This document shows, piece by piece, positions 1 through 11,197 of a stretch of DNA of 64,000 nucleotides (the first letter of the stretch is position 1; every line of letters begins with the position of its first letter). The translations under genes and the position numbers were made by a program. The notes under the pieces were generated by a model. That model saw only the letters and a program-made list of their open reading frames with translations, was not told where the DNA came from and did not search any database. The stretch is from the NCBI GenBank assembly GCA_013146195.2, contig CM028377.1, positions 172,654,355 to 172,718,354 on the forward strand, read 5' to 3'. This DNA is from Codonopsis lanceolata (lineage: Eukaryota > Streptophyta > Magnoliopsida > Asterales > Campanulaceae).

Positions 1-6
1 GAAACC

Positions 7-518
7 ATGACCACTGGCTTTTCACCAACAAAGACGGCCTCAACTATGGCCCAGCAAATTGAGGTGCTCAGCTATGGCCTCAACGCTACTCATGCCACGA
101 TCTTTGACATCGACAAGATTGTCGATCAACTGGTGAACGACACTGCTCAAGCATTCACTACTCACCGGTTCCTGGTTCAAGATCAACAAAGTCGCTTCCT
201 CGATAGGCATGCCGCACTCTCAAAGAATCGATTCGTGGCCTCTTCAATGAGCTCAAAACCGGGATGGCTCGAGCAATTCTTAGCCGAAGGGAGGTTGCTG
301 ATTTCACAAATCTTCGCCTAGTCGAAGAAGCCGATGCAAGGGCTGCTGCTGCTGAACAACGTAGGGTTGGTGCCATCAGGGAGGAGAGAGCTACTCACTT
401 TTTGAATCAAGCCCTGATTGAAGAACAGAACCGACTCCGAGAACGCCTGAATGACAGAATAAGAGTCTGGGTTGGAGACTACTTAGAACGTCGACGCACT
501 CAACCCCATCTATTCTGA
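7..518 (+). pseudogene. Broken extra ORF near the 3' end of a SIRE-type Copia element
   Basis: Two overlapping reading frames (7-321 and 264-518) look like one protein broken by a frameshift near 265-320. The second part is rich in Ala, Arg and Glu with a helical, coiled-coil look and stops at 518. It lies about 400 bp upstream of a polypurine tract and an LTR, the place where SIRE/Maximus-type Copia elements carry an additional, env-like ORF. I see no signal peptide, transmembrane segment or catalytic motif, so the env-like label rests on position only. The window starts inside it, so its N-terminal part is missing. It could also be the C-terminal end of another retroelement protein. Confidence 0.35.
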
Positions 519-921
519 ATTTGTTGGTACTTGGTTCTGTATCTTTATTTTTAATCTATGTTGTTTTGCCAAAACTTCTGTTGTTTAAACAACTTGTTTA
601 ATCACAGATGACTTAAGTTTCTTTCAAAGTTTAAATTGCTTTATACTGCTATTATCTGCTCTATTTAAACTTCGTGTTTAAATCTCTACATGATTACATG
701 CATGCTTATCTCATAGATTTAAACCCTGCTTTACTTAGTACTAGAATTTAATGATTTTCTCTTGTAAGTACTTAGTCTAGTAGCTATCTCTCTACTAAGA
801 CTTCTGTTCTGAGAAGCATGTCTGCTCTTTAGAAAAATCTTTAAGACATGTTATTTTCTCAGTGCATGATTCAAAGTCTGCTAGTAGCTGAGATGATGAC
901 ATCAACCAAATAGGAGGAGAT
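519..921 (+). other. Non-coding 3' region of the Copia element with polypurine tract
   Basis: No ORF is supported here. The stretch is T-rich and ends in the purine run taggaggagat (911-921), immediately before the LTR start TGTTGATTCC. This is the expected position of the plus-strand primer of an LTR retrotransposon. Confidence 0.6.
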
Positions 922-2127
922 TGTTGATTCCTAATTCTAGATTTGGTTGAGTCATCCCCTGATTCTATTGCACAGTGGCTAAAAGGTATGCGTACCGATT
1001 AGTGTGGCAACTGTCTTAGAATCAATGTTTTGTTTAGGACTGTTTAAGTGTTAGTCTAGGTGCGGTTTCGATAGCCTCTTTAGCAGTCTTGAAGGACCAG
1101 CAGACTTTGAAGTCTGCTCAATGTCGAAAAGTCAAGATGAGCCAATTCATGATATTATGACACGTGGACACCTATTCAAATATTTTCGAAAATATCTAGT
1201 CATTATCAGATTTCACTTTCAAGAAGTCAACTCTGCATGCTGACAACTGTCCAGACTGTCTCTGAATCCTGAAGACTGGAGACATTACCCGTTTTGGCTA
1301 AGAAGACTTTCCAAGCTGCAGAACCTGCAATCCAAACATTACTCAAATTGGGAATGTCCTCTCTGCACACTGCATCTCTGATGACTGTGGCTGTTACATC
1401 TTCCAAAGCGCCGAATTGCATTCAATGCAATTGAACGTTGGACACAGTTTACCCTGTCTCAATCCAACGGTCCAAAGATCTCTTCCTGGTATTTATTCAA
1501 GTCTTGAAGATCTGAACAACAACTCTTGCGCATTAAACTCTCAAGCTTCATCTTCAACACAAAAGCATTCAAGAGATCAAAGGACAAAGACTAACACTTC
1601 ACCAAACTCTCTGAAGCTGCAGATCTACCATCTCACATTTGTTTCAGCTTCATTTAGTTTGTCTTTAAAACTGTTCTTTAATTCTGCACGTGAAGAGAAC
1701 AATTAATCATTGATTGTCTCTCTCACCTTTATACACTTGGTTAAAAACTCATTTTGTACACGATCCATTAGTGATCTTACTCATAAACCCAGTGGATAAA
1801 CAAGTGCACTTTTAAAATCCAAAGCTAAACACTTTGGTAGTGGATGTAGTACTATTCACAGTACGAACCACTTCAAATTCCTGTGTGCTGTTCGAACTGT
1901 TCTTTTACTCTCATTAACTGCTTGTGCCTATCTTCTCCATAATCTGTACTGCCTTCATAGCACTCTTAACAATTCAAAATCTATTTTGTTTCCGCTGCCT
2001 TAACACTTCTCTCTAATTCTTTGAAAAATCTTTAAGAAGTGTTTAAGAAAAGTTTTAATAAAAACGCAACTAGGCTATTCAACCCCCCCCCCTTCTAGCC
2101 TAGATTGAGATTATTTTGGGACCAACA
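922..2127 (+). mobile_element. LTR of a SIRE-type Copia retrotransposon (1,206 bp)
   Basis: The LTR starts TGTTGATTCC after a polypurine tract and ends GGACCAACA just before a tRNA-iMet primer-binding site, so both borders are well defined. The same family appears reversed at 3788-5835 and 40546-44270, sharing the block around the 'taccgattagtgtggcaact' region at the start and the 'ggctattca...ctagcct' region at the end. It has internal sequence on both sides (3' internal at left, PBS and gag at right). That is not the layout of a single complete element and fits two elements sharing one LTR. Short ORFs inside are not genes. Confidence 0.85.
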
Positions 2128-2129
2128 AT

Positions 2130-2141
2130 TGGTATCAGAGC
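2130..2141 (+). other. Primer-binding site, tRNA-iMet type
   Basis: TGGTATCAGAGC lies two bases after the LTR end. It is complementary to the 3' end of plant initiator methionine tRNA, the usual primer of plant Copia elements, and it fixes the plus orientation of this copy. Confidence 0.9.
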
Positions 2142-2194
2142 CTAATTCTTTGAAAAATCATTTTTCCAAGCTTTACCTCTTGAGAATAGATCCT

Positions 2195-2335
2195 ATGGCT
2201 CACTATATGTCGCCTACTTCAAATACCCACGCCCCAATATTGGACGAAGGCCATTTCGAAGTATGGAAAGATAAGGTTATGAGATATATGAACTCTATTG
2301 ACAATCGGTTATGGCAATGTGTTCTGACAGGTCCT
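2195..2335 (+). pseudogene. Truncated Copia gag (SIRE-type), N-terminal part only
   Basis: The frame begins at an ATG 54 bp after the primer-binding site and runs for about 47 codons. It carries the Copia gag start signature: an aspartate/glycine-containing segment followed by a 'VWKDKVMRYMNSID' stretch and W..V..GP, which resembles the first helix of gag. The similarity ends at about 2335, where the tandem block 2336-3310 begins, so the capsid body, nucleocapsid and all of pol are missing. The downstream frame read-through to 2437 is repeat sequence, not gag. Confidence 0.7.
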
Positions 2336-2834
2336 TATACCTCCGATGTCCCGTCTCCTTCGATAAGGAAGTCAGTCCAATCCGGATCCGTCTTTTCTTG
2401 CAAGAGCCGATTTGTTCACAGACGATTCTTTTCTTAAGCTTATATATATATTAGCTTGGCCCTGAACCTTGGGGAAGACGAGGTGCCTATTTAGTCAAGC
2501 GCGCGAACTCACCGCGACTCGCATACGGGAGATTAGACCACTCCCGGAACACTATGTGGACTCAAACTATTAATCGTGTCCCATATCTTATCTTCCCCAG
2601 AATATATCAGATTAGCATTGTCTTGCTCACCCAGGATCAATACTTGTTTGCACGCCAAAGAAATAGGAAGAAGTAGTAGGTCAACTTCTCGAGCTAGGCT
2701 TCTCGCCACCAATGAATGAACTCGACTTTATTATACCTCCGATGTCCCGTCTCCTTTGATAAGGAAGTCAGTCCAATCCGGATCCGTCTTTTCTTGCAAG
2801 AGTCGATTTGTTCACAGACGATTCTTTTCTTAAG

Positions 2835-2912
<78 letters not shown>

Positions 2913-3310
2913 CTTGGCCCCGAACCTTGGGGAGACGAGGTGCCTATTTAGTCAAGCGCGAACTCACCGCGACTCGCATACGGGAGATTAGACCACTCTC
3001 GAACACTATGTAGACTCAAACTATTAATCGTGTCCCATATCTTATCTTCCCTGAATATATCGTAGATTAACATTGTCTTGCTCACCTAGGGATCAATACT
3101 TGTTTGCCTGCCAAAGAAATAGGAAGAAGTAGTAGGTCAACTTCTCGAGCTAGGTTTCTCAGTGCCACCAATGAATGAACTCGACTTTATTATACCTCCG
3201 ATGTCCCGTCTCCTTCGATAAGGAAGTCAGTCCTATCCGGATCCGTCTTTTCTTGCAAGAGCCTATTTGTTCACAGATGATTCTTTTCTTAAGCTTATAT
3301 ATATATATCA
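2336..3310. repeat. Tandem block, about 2.3 copies of a 396-459 bp unit
   Basis: The sequence starting tacctccgatgtcccgtctc recurs at about 2336, 2732 and 3191. Units share the ggatccgtcttttcttgcaa segment, an AT tract, and a GC-richer segment containing cgcgactcgcatacgggaga. Much of the length difference comes from AT-tract expansion. The third unit is cut at about 3310. The block interrupts the Copia gag. I do not recognise the unit. Confidence 0.85.
2837..2909. repeat. (TA)n microsatellite
   Basis: An uninterrupted run of about 36 TA dinucleotides inside the second unit of the 2336-3310 tandem block. The corresponding tracts of units one and three are far shorter (roughly 2436-2450 and 3295-3309). 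Confidence 0.95.
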
Positions 3311-3787
3311 AATAAATATGTTTCTATTCGTTTGAAAATTATTGATGTTTGACTATTTTTGATCTAAGAGGACGTTTCTAAAATGCAATTTTAATGTACA
3401 TTATTTATTTATTTTTTTCAAAATCGTAAATCACTAAACACGTTATTTTTAGTACTTTTAAAGTATTACAAATTGTATGTTTTCTGATTTTGTCAAAATT
3501 AAAAAAACCTACATCAAAATTGCATTTAAAAAATATTAGTTTTGGCCAAAACAATCAAACATGACAATAAATTTGGGACTGATAGAGTATATATATTTTG
3601 TACAAAAGTATGTATACACATGTAAAAATGTACTCCCTCCGTTTTAGGCTAAAAGTCTCAGTTTGAAAGTTAAACTTGTTTTAAACTGCTAAATCAGGTG
3701 TTTAAAAGTTTTAAATTATTTCGGTCTTTTGGTGCCGAATTGTGTTACTTGTACAATGTTGCGTCACGTTAGTTTTGTAATCTTGTT
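3311..3787. other. AT-rich stretch with a one-ended MITE-like terminus
   Basis: No gene is visible. At about 3640 the sequence tactccctccgttttaggct resembles the terminus of mariner-type (Stowaway-like) MITEs. No matching inverted terminus is visible before the LTR at 3788, so this is at best half an element. Confidence 0.4.
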
Positions 3788-5835
3788 TGTTGATCCACAA
3801 TAATGCTCAAATAGGCTAGAGTGAGGGTGAATAGCCTATGATACCACTTCAAAAAAATTCTATTGAGTATACATGAAGTATAGGTTTTAGTGGCATAAAC
3901 GGTTAATTGTTAAAGCATGTCTGCTGGTTGATCTGAACAGAATAGCAGACTTGCTCTCAGCAGAATTATGAACTCTGCTGGTGAACCGTCAGCAAATCAA
4001 AAGCCTGTTTTGAAAGAGTTTGAGCAGCGGAAATATTTAGGCTTAGATTTTTGCCAAGTCTTAAGTGGTTGTACACGATTATATGATCAGAATAACAACA
4101 CACTTAATCCTTCTTCCAAATGATGAATTAAGGAATCATTAGAGAATATCTTTTCAAAGGATAAATCATTTTATAAAGACCACATATAGATGTAAAGACT
4201 GAAAGATAGATTATATGAAAAACATCTGAATTTATTCAAGGATAAATTACAGATTACATCAACCTAGACACTCTATGTACAGTTTCTGTCCTCGTTCTTC
4301 CAAACCTTAATCCTTACTTAATTATCCATAAATGAATCATTAAGCAAAGAGGGCAATAGGAGACGAAAATGAGAAACTGTTATGAGAAGAGAATTTTCAA
4401 GGTCGTTCAGATAAAAATTATCTGAACGATGAGTGTAGAGCACTCGACCTTCCATGATGATTGATTATTGCACAATCAACAGCATTTGTATAGGAATACA
4501 AATCTGAAGATATGGATGTAATATCTACAGACAGCTCTTCATTTTCTTTGGGCACCATCTCGAGTCTAATCTTCAAAACGATCTAAAGACTTGACCTTTA
4601 GCTTTAGGAGAAAAGTCATGAAGCTTTAGCTAAAGGCTGAGTTCTTCAAAGGAAGGTGAAGAACTCAAATCAAGAACTGGGTTCTTGACCAAGATGTGAT
4701 TCTTGACTGTTGATTATTTCTGATCTCTCTCTCTCTTCTTCAGAGTTGTTCTTCCTAGCAAATCACTGGATGTGATTTGCTGAGATCTGGTCAACACACT
4801 GCAGTCTGGATGTAGAAATCTGAGATGCGTTGGTGAAGACGATCTCGTTGTAGATTTATTTTCTTCTTCGAAGTTCTTGCTACAGGTTTGATCACTATGT
4901 GTCTTGTTGTCTCTCTCTTTGAAGAGTAGAAGATATTTTCTTTTTATAGGCCAATGTCAAGATGATCGTTGAAGTTTGAAGGTAGACATTCTATCCGTTA
5001 GAGATGATGTTGTTGAAACCCACTGGATAGATATTCTGGACCTTTGACTGATAGATAAAGGCTTTGTCCTGGAGATCCAAAACTGGTTGCCCGTCAGACT
5101 GTTGTTGATAAGTCTCTGAAAAGTGAGTCTCACGTCTGATGCACTGTTAAGATGGTCTGTCCAATAAAGTAGATTCTTTTCTAGACCACGTGAGCGAGAA
5201 GATCTTGCAATATCATTGGTGACAGGCTTCACAAGGATTTGGATATCTTTTCGAAACTTGAATACTTTTTGTCTTAGTCTTGATCTGTTGCAATCTTGAT
5301 TTCTCTGAAGCACGTGCGGAATGAAGTCTGCTGGTATGTTGTTCAAAGGTGAGTCTTTCTTAAAGAAATGACTGTTGTTTGTTGATGTGAATAATCAAAC
5401 CGTAGGAAGTCTGCTGATAGGTCTTCTAGGTATCTCCGAGATGCACTTGATGAGTTTGTTAGTGAAGCGTTCTTAGAGATTTTCTCACTGTAGCACATTT
5501 ACTGGTGGCGAGTCTTCAAGGTGTCCTTTAGTGCATATAACAAGTCTGCTGTTGATGAGACTTTCGAAGAACCTTTTGGAGCTTCAGCGAGTCTGCTGGT
5601 GCTTGTGCATATGAAATGATGTTCTGTTCAATCATCTATGGGAAGGTTAGGACTAAACTAGGACGACCTAATCTAAGACCTATGTGTTGTCAAACAAGCT
5701 GTCACACTAACCGGTACGCAGACCTTTTAGCCACTTGTTATGACACATACTAATGGGGACAAGCAAATCAAAATATTCAGAATATGCAAGGTGATAAATT
5801 AATTATCAAGAGGTATATACTAATAGTGTCCTTGC
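3788..5835 (-). mobile_element. Reversed LTR of the same SIRE-type Copia family
   Basis: Read on the minus strand this ends ...GTGGATCAACA, matching the end of the LTR at 922-2127, and it contains the shared start block around 5700-5770 (actaaccggtacgcagacct). No primer-binding site lies on its 3' side, so it is a 3' LTR or a solo LTR. The border near 5835 is uncertain because I could not find a matching target-site duplication. It seems to carry one copy of the about 630 bp segment that is tandemly amplified in the copy at 40546-44270. Confidence 0.7.
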
Positions 5836-6234
5836 ATGATTTGTAGTCCTATTTGGACGGTCCTACTCGGGATTCCTCGTGGTCGGGTCGGGTCGCCACA
5901 CTGAGCACGCAGCACAAGTCTGTTATGTATAGCCCACTAAGCAAGCAACATCTTGGGTCATCAGACCCACCACAAGCCGACCCAAAAGTTCATGGATAAT
6001 ATTGGTGCCTAGAAGTAGTGTGTGGACACTGTAGTCTGTATAAAGTACATTCAAGTCCTACATCTACCCGATGTGAGATTAGGGTATTACACATTGCTTC
6101 TACAAATTTAGAGATACGTGATATATTGTCATGGATCCCCGTACCAGATTTTTGCACACACCCTGACTATTGGCAGCAGTTGAGATGTTGCCCCATTGGT
6201 GTAAGCTATAAACGTGACCTTAGTCTGTGATGTA
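5836..6234. other. Unassigned stretch, possible LTR remnant
   Basis: No convincing gene. A segment near 6065-6095 (acccgatgtgagattagggt) resembles sequence common in plant LTR or other repeat ends. A 70-codon ORF at 6018-6230 shows no recognisable motif. Confidence 0.3.
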
Positions 6235-7139
6235 GAAATAATTTACCTCGCAAGTGCACGAGTCAACTAGAGTATAGTGATGTAATAGAAAGGGTCGAAC
6301 CACAGAGATAAGGAATAATCTTGAGAATTAAATTGGTAAAAGTAACAATTAAACTAAAGGGATTTTTTGATTTATATTAAACTAAATTAAACTAAATAGC
6401 AATTCAACTAATTAACAAGAACGTAAAATATCAGAAAACACGAAGAGCAAGGGTTTACCGAAGACCAATATATGGGAAGGTCTAGGAATTATGATTCACT
6501 TGTATCTATTCTTATGTTCATGCAATAAAGTATCAAGGGTTCTTTCGCTAGTGTAAAGATTGGGACGCTTATGTTACGGTTTGCAATTCTTCGTAACCCG
6601 AATTGGTTTTGTTTTTCTATCGGTCCACAAAACATCTTGAGGATCCATTAAGCACACAAAGAACAAAAGAACCTAGACCTCACCTTAGCCCGAATCAGAA
6701 AATCAATAAGATCTAACTATCACAAAGGTTGGTCATCATATGACATATGCACAGATCATACATTTATTCATACTCAAATGTCTAAACATTTACATATACC
6801 ATCGAACGTATAAGATTCAAGAGAAGACACGATATATGCTTTGTGATAAACAAGATTTTTGATTGAATTGAAATTAATAATTACAATAATACTTAATACA
6901 ACACCTATAAAATGCTTAATGCAGCACTTTTGAAAATGTTTTTCCAAAAATACCCTTTATGTACCATTTACGTAAATTCATTTTTTTTGTTTTTTTGTAA
7001 AATTTAAATTAACTTTTTGTTTTTTATTAAATTTAAATTAATGTTAATTTTTTTGTTTTAATTTAAAATTTAATAATTAATTTGATTTGAATTAGGTTTT
7101 TAAAAATGCTTAATAGGGATTGGGTTGAAATCAGCCCAA
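6235..7139. other. Degenerate repeat, LTR-like start
   Basis: The opening (acctcgcaagtgcacgagtc, then gggtcgaaccacagagata) is a recurring motif of dispersed plant repeats, probably the border of an old LTR. The rest is AT-rich and non-coding. No paired terminus was found. Confidence 0.35.
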
Positions 7140-7345
7140 ATGGGGGTGTTGGGTTTGGGACTGCTTGGGTAGCAGTCCAAAAGAGGGTGAATGGGTTTGT
7201 GACTGGGCTAGTGGCAGTCCAAAATGCCTTGGATTCGGGCTAGGCGAATGGGCTGGTTTGTTGGCAGTCCCAAAGGGGGTGCCTGGGTTTGGGACCGAGC
7301 TGGTGGCAGTCCAAAAGGGTTTGGGTTCGGGCTAGGAAAGGCCCA
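7140..7345. repeat. G-rich minisatellite, units of about 60 bp
   Basis: Phrases such as tgggtttgggactg and ggtggcagtccaaaagggt recur about four times with point changes. The G/T skew is strong and unlike the AT-rich flanks. Confidence 0.65.
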
Positions 7346-7424
7346 GGCGGAGAGGGAGGAGGGCTGGTGGCTGGGTTTGGGCTGTTAGTGAAGTTTCATT
7401 CCTAGGGGTAACTTTGTTAATTTT

Positions 7425-7562
7425 TAAAAAGTAGGGGTGGTTGTATAAGTTAGAAATTTCTTTTTTCTTTAGTTAAGTGGGGGTGGTTGTGTAAGTGTGT
7501 CCAATTTTTTTTGTTAAGTGGGGGTGGTTGTAAAAGTTAGAAATATTTTTTTTGTTTTAGTT
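7425..7562. repeat. Minisatellite, three copies of a gggggtggttgt unit
   Basis: The segment aagtgggggtggttgt followed by a T-rich spacer and 'gttagaaat' occurs three times at roughly 60 bp spacing. It directly follows the G-rich block at 7140-7345. Confidence 0.7.
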
Positions 7563-8010
7563 AAATTACTATATTATCCTTAGTCAAATATATATATATA
7601 TATATATATATATAACATATTTTAGAACAAAAAAACATACAAACCAAAAACTATCATAAAAATTCATTCTCTCTAGATTTTACCTCTTCCTCAATTCAAA
7701 CAAGGTATGTTTTCTAAACGCATTCTTTGTAATTTCGATTTGTGTTCATGAATAGAAAGCAAAAAAAATTTGCAGACCGCCGCTGAGAGCCACCGTGCTC
7801 CACCACCACCTGCCGACTTTGGTTGTTTGACCACCAGCTGGGTTGGTAGTGTTAAATTTTGTTAGATTTTGTTTGTTTCCGTTAATGTCTGTTAGTTTCT
7901 GTTGGGTTGTTAAAGTTAGTTTTCTAATTTTTCAGTCAGGTCCCTTAAATTGAAGTTACTTGTTATTATTAGCACTTGCTCTTTAATATAAGCTGTTTAA
8001 TTAATTTTAA
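7563..8010. other. AT tract and leader-like sequence before the satellite
   Basis: An AT run (7588-7614) is followed by a pyrimidine-rich leader with attctctctagattttacct and a possible splice donor at about 7703 (caaggtatgtttt). This looks like a promoter plus 5' leader of a transposon gene whose next exon could be at 10657, but no reading frame proves it. Confidence 0.25.
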
Positions 8011-10645
8011 ATTTGTTAGTGGAAAATTAAATATTATTATTTGTAAATAAAGATGAAAAAATGACTTTAATTTGAATTAATTAATTTATAATTAATTTTT
8101 TATTAGAAATACAAATTAGTTAAATTAGTCCATACAATTAAGAATAATTAGTTATTAAATATATTTGTGAATAAACATGAATAAAATTCCCCGAATATAA
8201 TTTATTTAATTTTTATATTGATATTGTTAATTAATATTATTCTTAAATGTTATAATTTTGTTAGTGGAATATTAAATATTATTATTTGTGAATAAACATG
8301 AAAAATGACTTTAATTTGAATTAATTAATCTATATAATTAATTTTTATTACAAATATAAATTAGTTAAATTAGTCCACGTAATTAAGAACACTTTGTTAT
8401 TAAATATATTTGTGAATAAGAATGAATAAAATACCCCGAATATAATTTATTTAATTTTTTATATTGATATTGTTAGTTAATATTGTTAGTAGATGTTAAA
8501 ATTTCATTAGTGAAATATTAAATATTATTATTTATGAATAAACATGAAAAAATTGACTTTAATTTGCATTAATTAATCTATAATTAATTGTTTATTAGAA
8601 ATATAAATTAGTAAAATTAGTCCACGTAATTAAGAACACTTTGTTGTTAAATATATTTGTGAATAAGCATGAATAAAATACCCCGAATATAATTTATATA
8701 ATTTTTATATTGATATTGTTGGTTAATATTGTTAGTAAATGTTATAATTTTGTTAGTGGAATATTAAATATTATTATTTGTGAATAAACATGAAAAAATG
8801 ACTATAATTTGAATTAATTAACCTATGATTAATTGTTTATTAGAAATATAAATTAGTTAAATTAGTCCACGTTATTAAGAACACTTTGTTATTAAATATA
8901 TTTGTGAATAAACATGAAAAAATTGAGTTTAATTTGCATTAATTAATCTATAGTTAATTGTTTATTAGAAATATAAATTACTAAAAATTAGTCCACGTAA
9001 TTAAAAACACTTTGTTATTAAATATATTTGTGAATAAGCATGAATAAAATACCTCGAATATAATTTATTTAATTTTTTATATCGATATTGTTGGTTGATA
9101 TTGTTAGTAAATGTTATAATTTTGTTAGTGGAATATTTAATATTATTATTTGTGAATAAACATGAAAAACTGACTATAATTTGAATTAATTAATATATAA
9201 TTAATTGTTTACTAGAAATAAAAATTAGTTAAATTAGTCCACGTAATTAAGAACATTTTGTTATTAAATATATTTGTGAATAAGTATGAATAAAATACCC
9301 CGAATATAATTTATTTATTTTTTATATTGATATTGTTAGTTAATATTGTTAGTAAATGTTAGAAATTTTTTAGTGCAATATTAAATATTATTATTTGTGA
9401 ATAAACATGAAAAAGTTGACTTTAATTTGCATTGATTAATCTATAATTAATTGTTTATTAGAAATATAAATGAGTAAAATTAGTCCACATAATTAAAAAC
9501 ACTTTGTTATTACATATATTTGTGAATAATCATGAATAAAATACTCCGAATATAATTTATTTAATTTTTATATTGATATTGTTGGTTAAAATTGTTAGAA
9601 AATGTTATAATTTTGTTAGTGGAATATTAAATATTATTATTTGTGAATAAACATGAAAAAATTACTATAATTTGAATTAAGTAATCTATAATTAATTGTT
9701 TATTATAAATATAAATTAGTTAAATTAGTCCACATAATTAATAACACTTTGTTATTAAATATATTTGTGGATAAGTATGAATAAAATACCCCGTACATAA
9801 TTTATTTAATTTTTTATATTGATATTGTTAGTAAATGTTATAATTTTGTTAGTGAAATATTTAATATTATTATTTGTGAATAAACTTGAAAAAATGAATT
9901 TAATTTGAACCAATTAATCTATAATTAATTGTTTGTTAGAAATATAAATTAGTTAAATTAGTCCACGTAATTAAGAAAATTTGTTATTAAATATATTTGT
10001 GAACAAGCATGAATAAATAACCTGAATATAATTTATTTAATTTTTTATATTGATATTGTTAGTTAATATTGTTAGTAAATGTTATAATTTTGTTAGTGGA
10101 ATAATAAAATATTATTATTTGTGAATAAACATGAAAAAATGACTATAATTTGCATTAGTTAATCTATAATTAATTTTTTATTAGAAATATATGTTAGTTA
10201 AATTAGTCCACGTAATTAAGAACACTTTGTTTTTAAATATATTTGTGAATAAGCATATAAATACCATGAATGTAATTTATTTAATTTTTTATATTGATAT
10301 TGTTCGTTAATATAGTTAGCAAATGTTATAATTTTATTAGTGGAATATTAAATATTATTATTTGTGAATAAACATGAAAAAATGGCTTTAATTTGAATTA
10401 ATTGATCTATAATTAATTGTTTATTAGAAATAAAAATTAGTTAAATTAGTCCACGTAATTAAGAACACTTTGTTATTAAATATATTTGTGAATAAGCATG
10501 AATAAATTACCCCGAATATAATTTATTTAATTTTTTATATTGATATTGTTAATTAATATGGTTATTAAATGTTATAATCTTGTTAGTGGAATATTAAATA
10601 TTATTATTTGTGAATAAACATGAAAAAATGACTTTAATTTGAATC
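8011..10645. repeat. AT-rich satellite array, about 11 units of 245 bp
   Basis: The marker gttagtgga (or close variants) occurs at about 8014, 8260, 8507, 8752, 9123, 9370, 9614, 9848, 10092, 10335 and 10582. Spacings are 234-247 bp except one of 371 bp. Each unit has tccacgtaattaagaacact and two copies of tttgtgaataaNcatgaa about 120-128 bp apart, so the unit looks like a dimer of a roughly 123 bp monomer. The 371 bp spacing equals three half-units. No gene is inside. Confidence 0.9.
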
Positions 10646-10656
10646 GTGCAATGTAG

Positions 10657-11160
10657 ATGTCACGTTTTCTACATAAATATAGAGGGAAAAGACCGGTGGT
10701 TGATGATGATCCGGAGCTTCAAAATTACAGCGATCGACTGGTACAGAGGGAACCGTCACATTTTGATGAGAGTGAGTCCCCTTCACTCCAAGAAGCAGAA
10801 GAAGCAAAGAGACGATTGCAGGATGTGACTCCTACAATGCCCATTTTGAGACGTCCTTCTAATTCTGGTAAGGGTCTTCACAGGAATCCTCCGTTTGAGT
10901 ATAGTTACCAGAGGCATGGGGAGGAGGATGTTAGTAGAGGGGAAGATGTGGAGTCCCTCCAGCTCGAGGTGAATGAGTAGATCCTCACTTTAGGGAGAGG
11001 ATATTGCAGCTACGTGATGATGAGGAGGAGGAGGAGGAGGATGTAGAGGAGGAGGAAGAGAATGATAGAGGCAGATGGATAGTATTTAGCCATCCTCCAC
11101 TACGAGGCGGACGCGTAGGTCCTAGAGGTAGAGGATATCCAGGTGTACGATCGACCAAAA
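10657..11160 (+). pseudogene. Broken ORF with acidic and RG-rich tail, function unknown
   Basis: An ATG at 10657 opens a 107-codon frame starting MSRFLHKYRGKRPVVDDDPE and ending at 10980. A second frame (from about 10983) continues with a long Asp/Glu run (about 11016-11070) and a short RGGRVGPRGRGYPG segment before a stop at about 11160, so the gene is probably frameshifted near 10975. I recognise no family. The charged N-terminus, acidic stretch and RG-rich tail suggest a nucleic-acid or chromatin-binding protein from a transposon. It starts within 15 bp of the end of the satellite array, which could be an intron of this gene (inference). A reversed chromovirus LTR follows at 11198. Confidence 0.35.
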
Positions 11161-11197
11161 GAAGGACCTTCTTTTGGTAGGGGTGAGATGTCGACGG

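Noticed and set aside
1416..1706. 96-codon ORF in the Copia LTR
   Set aside because: It lies wholly in an LTR with proven borders and has no recognisable domain.
2716..2991. 91-codon ORF with a long Ile-Tyr run
   Set aside because: It is a translation of the (TA)n microsatellite; same for the ORFs at 21497-21793 and 63638-63844.
8011..10645. Regular repeats considered as a CRISPR-like array
   Set aside because: Units are contiguous, AT-rich and similar along their whole length, with no unique spacers, in a plant genome.
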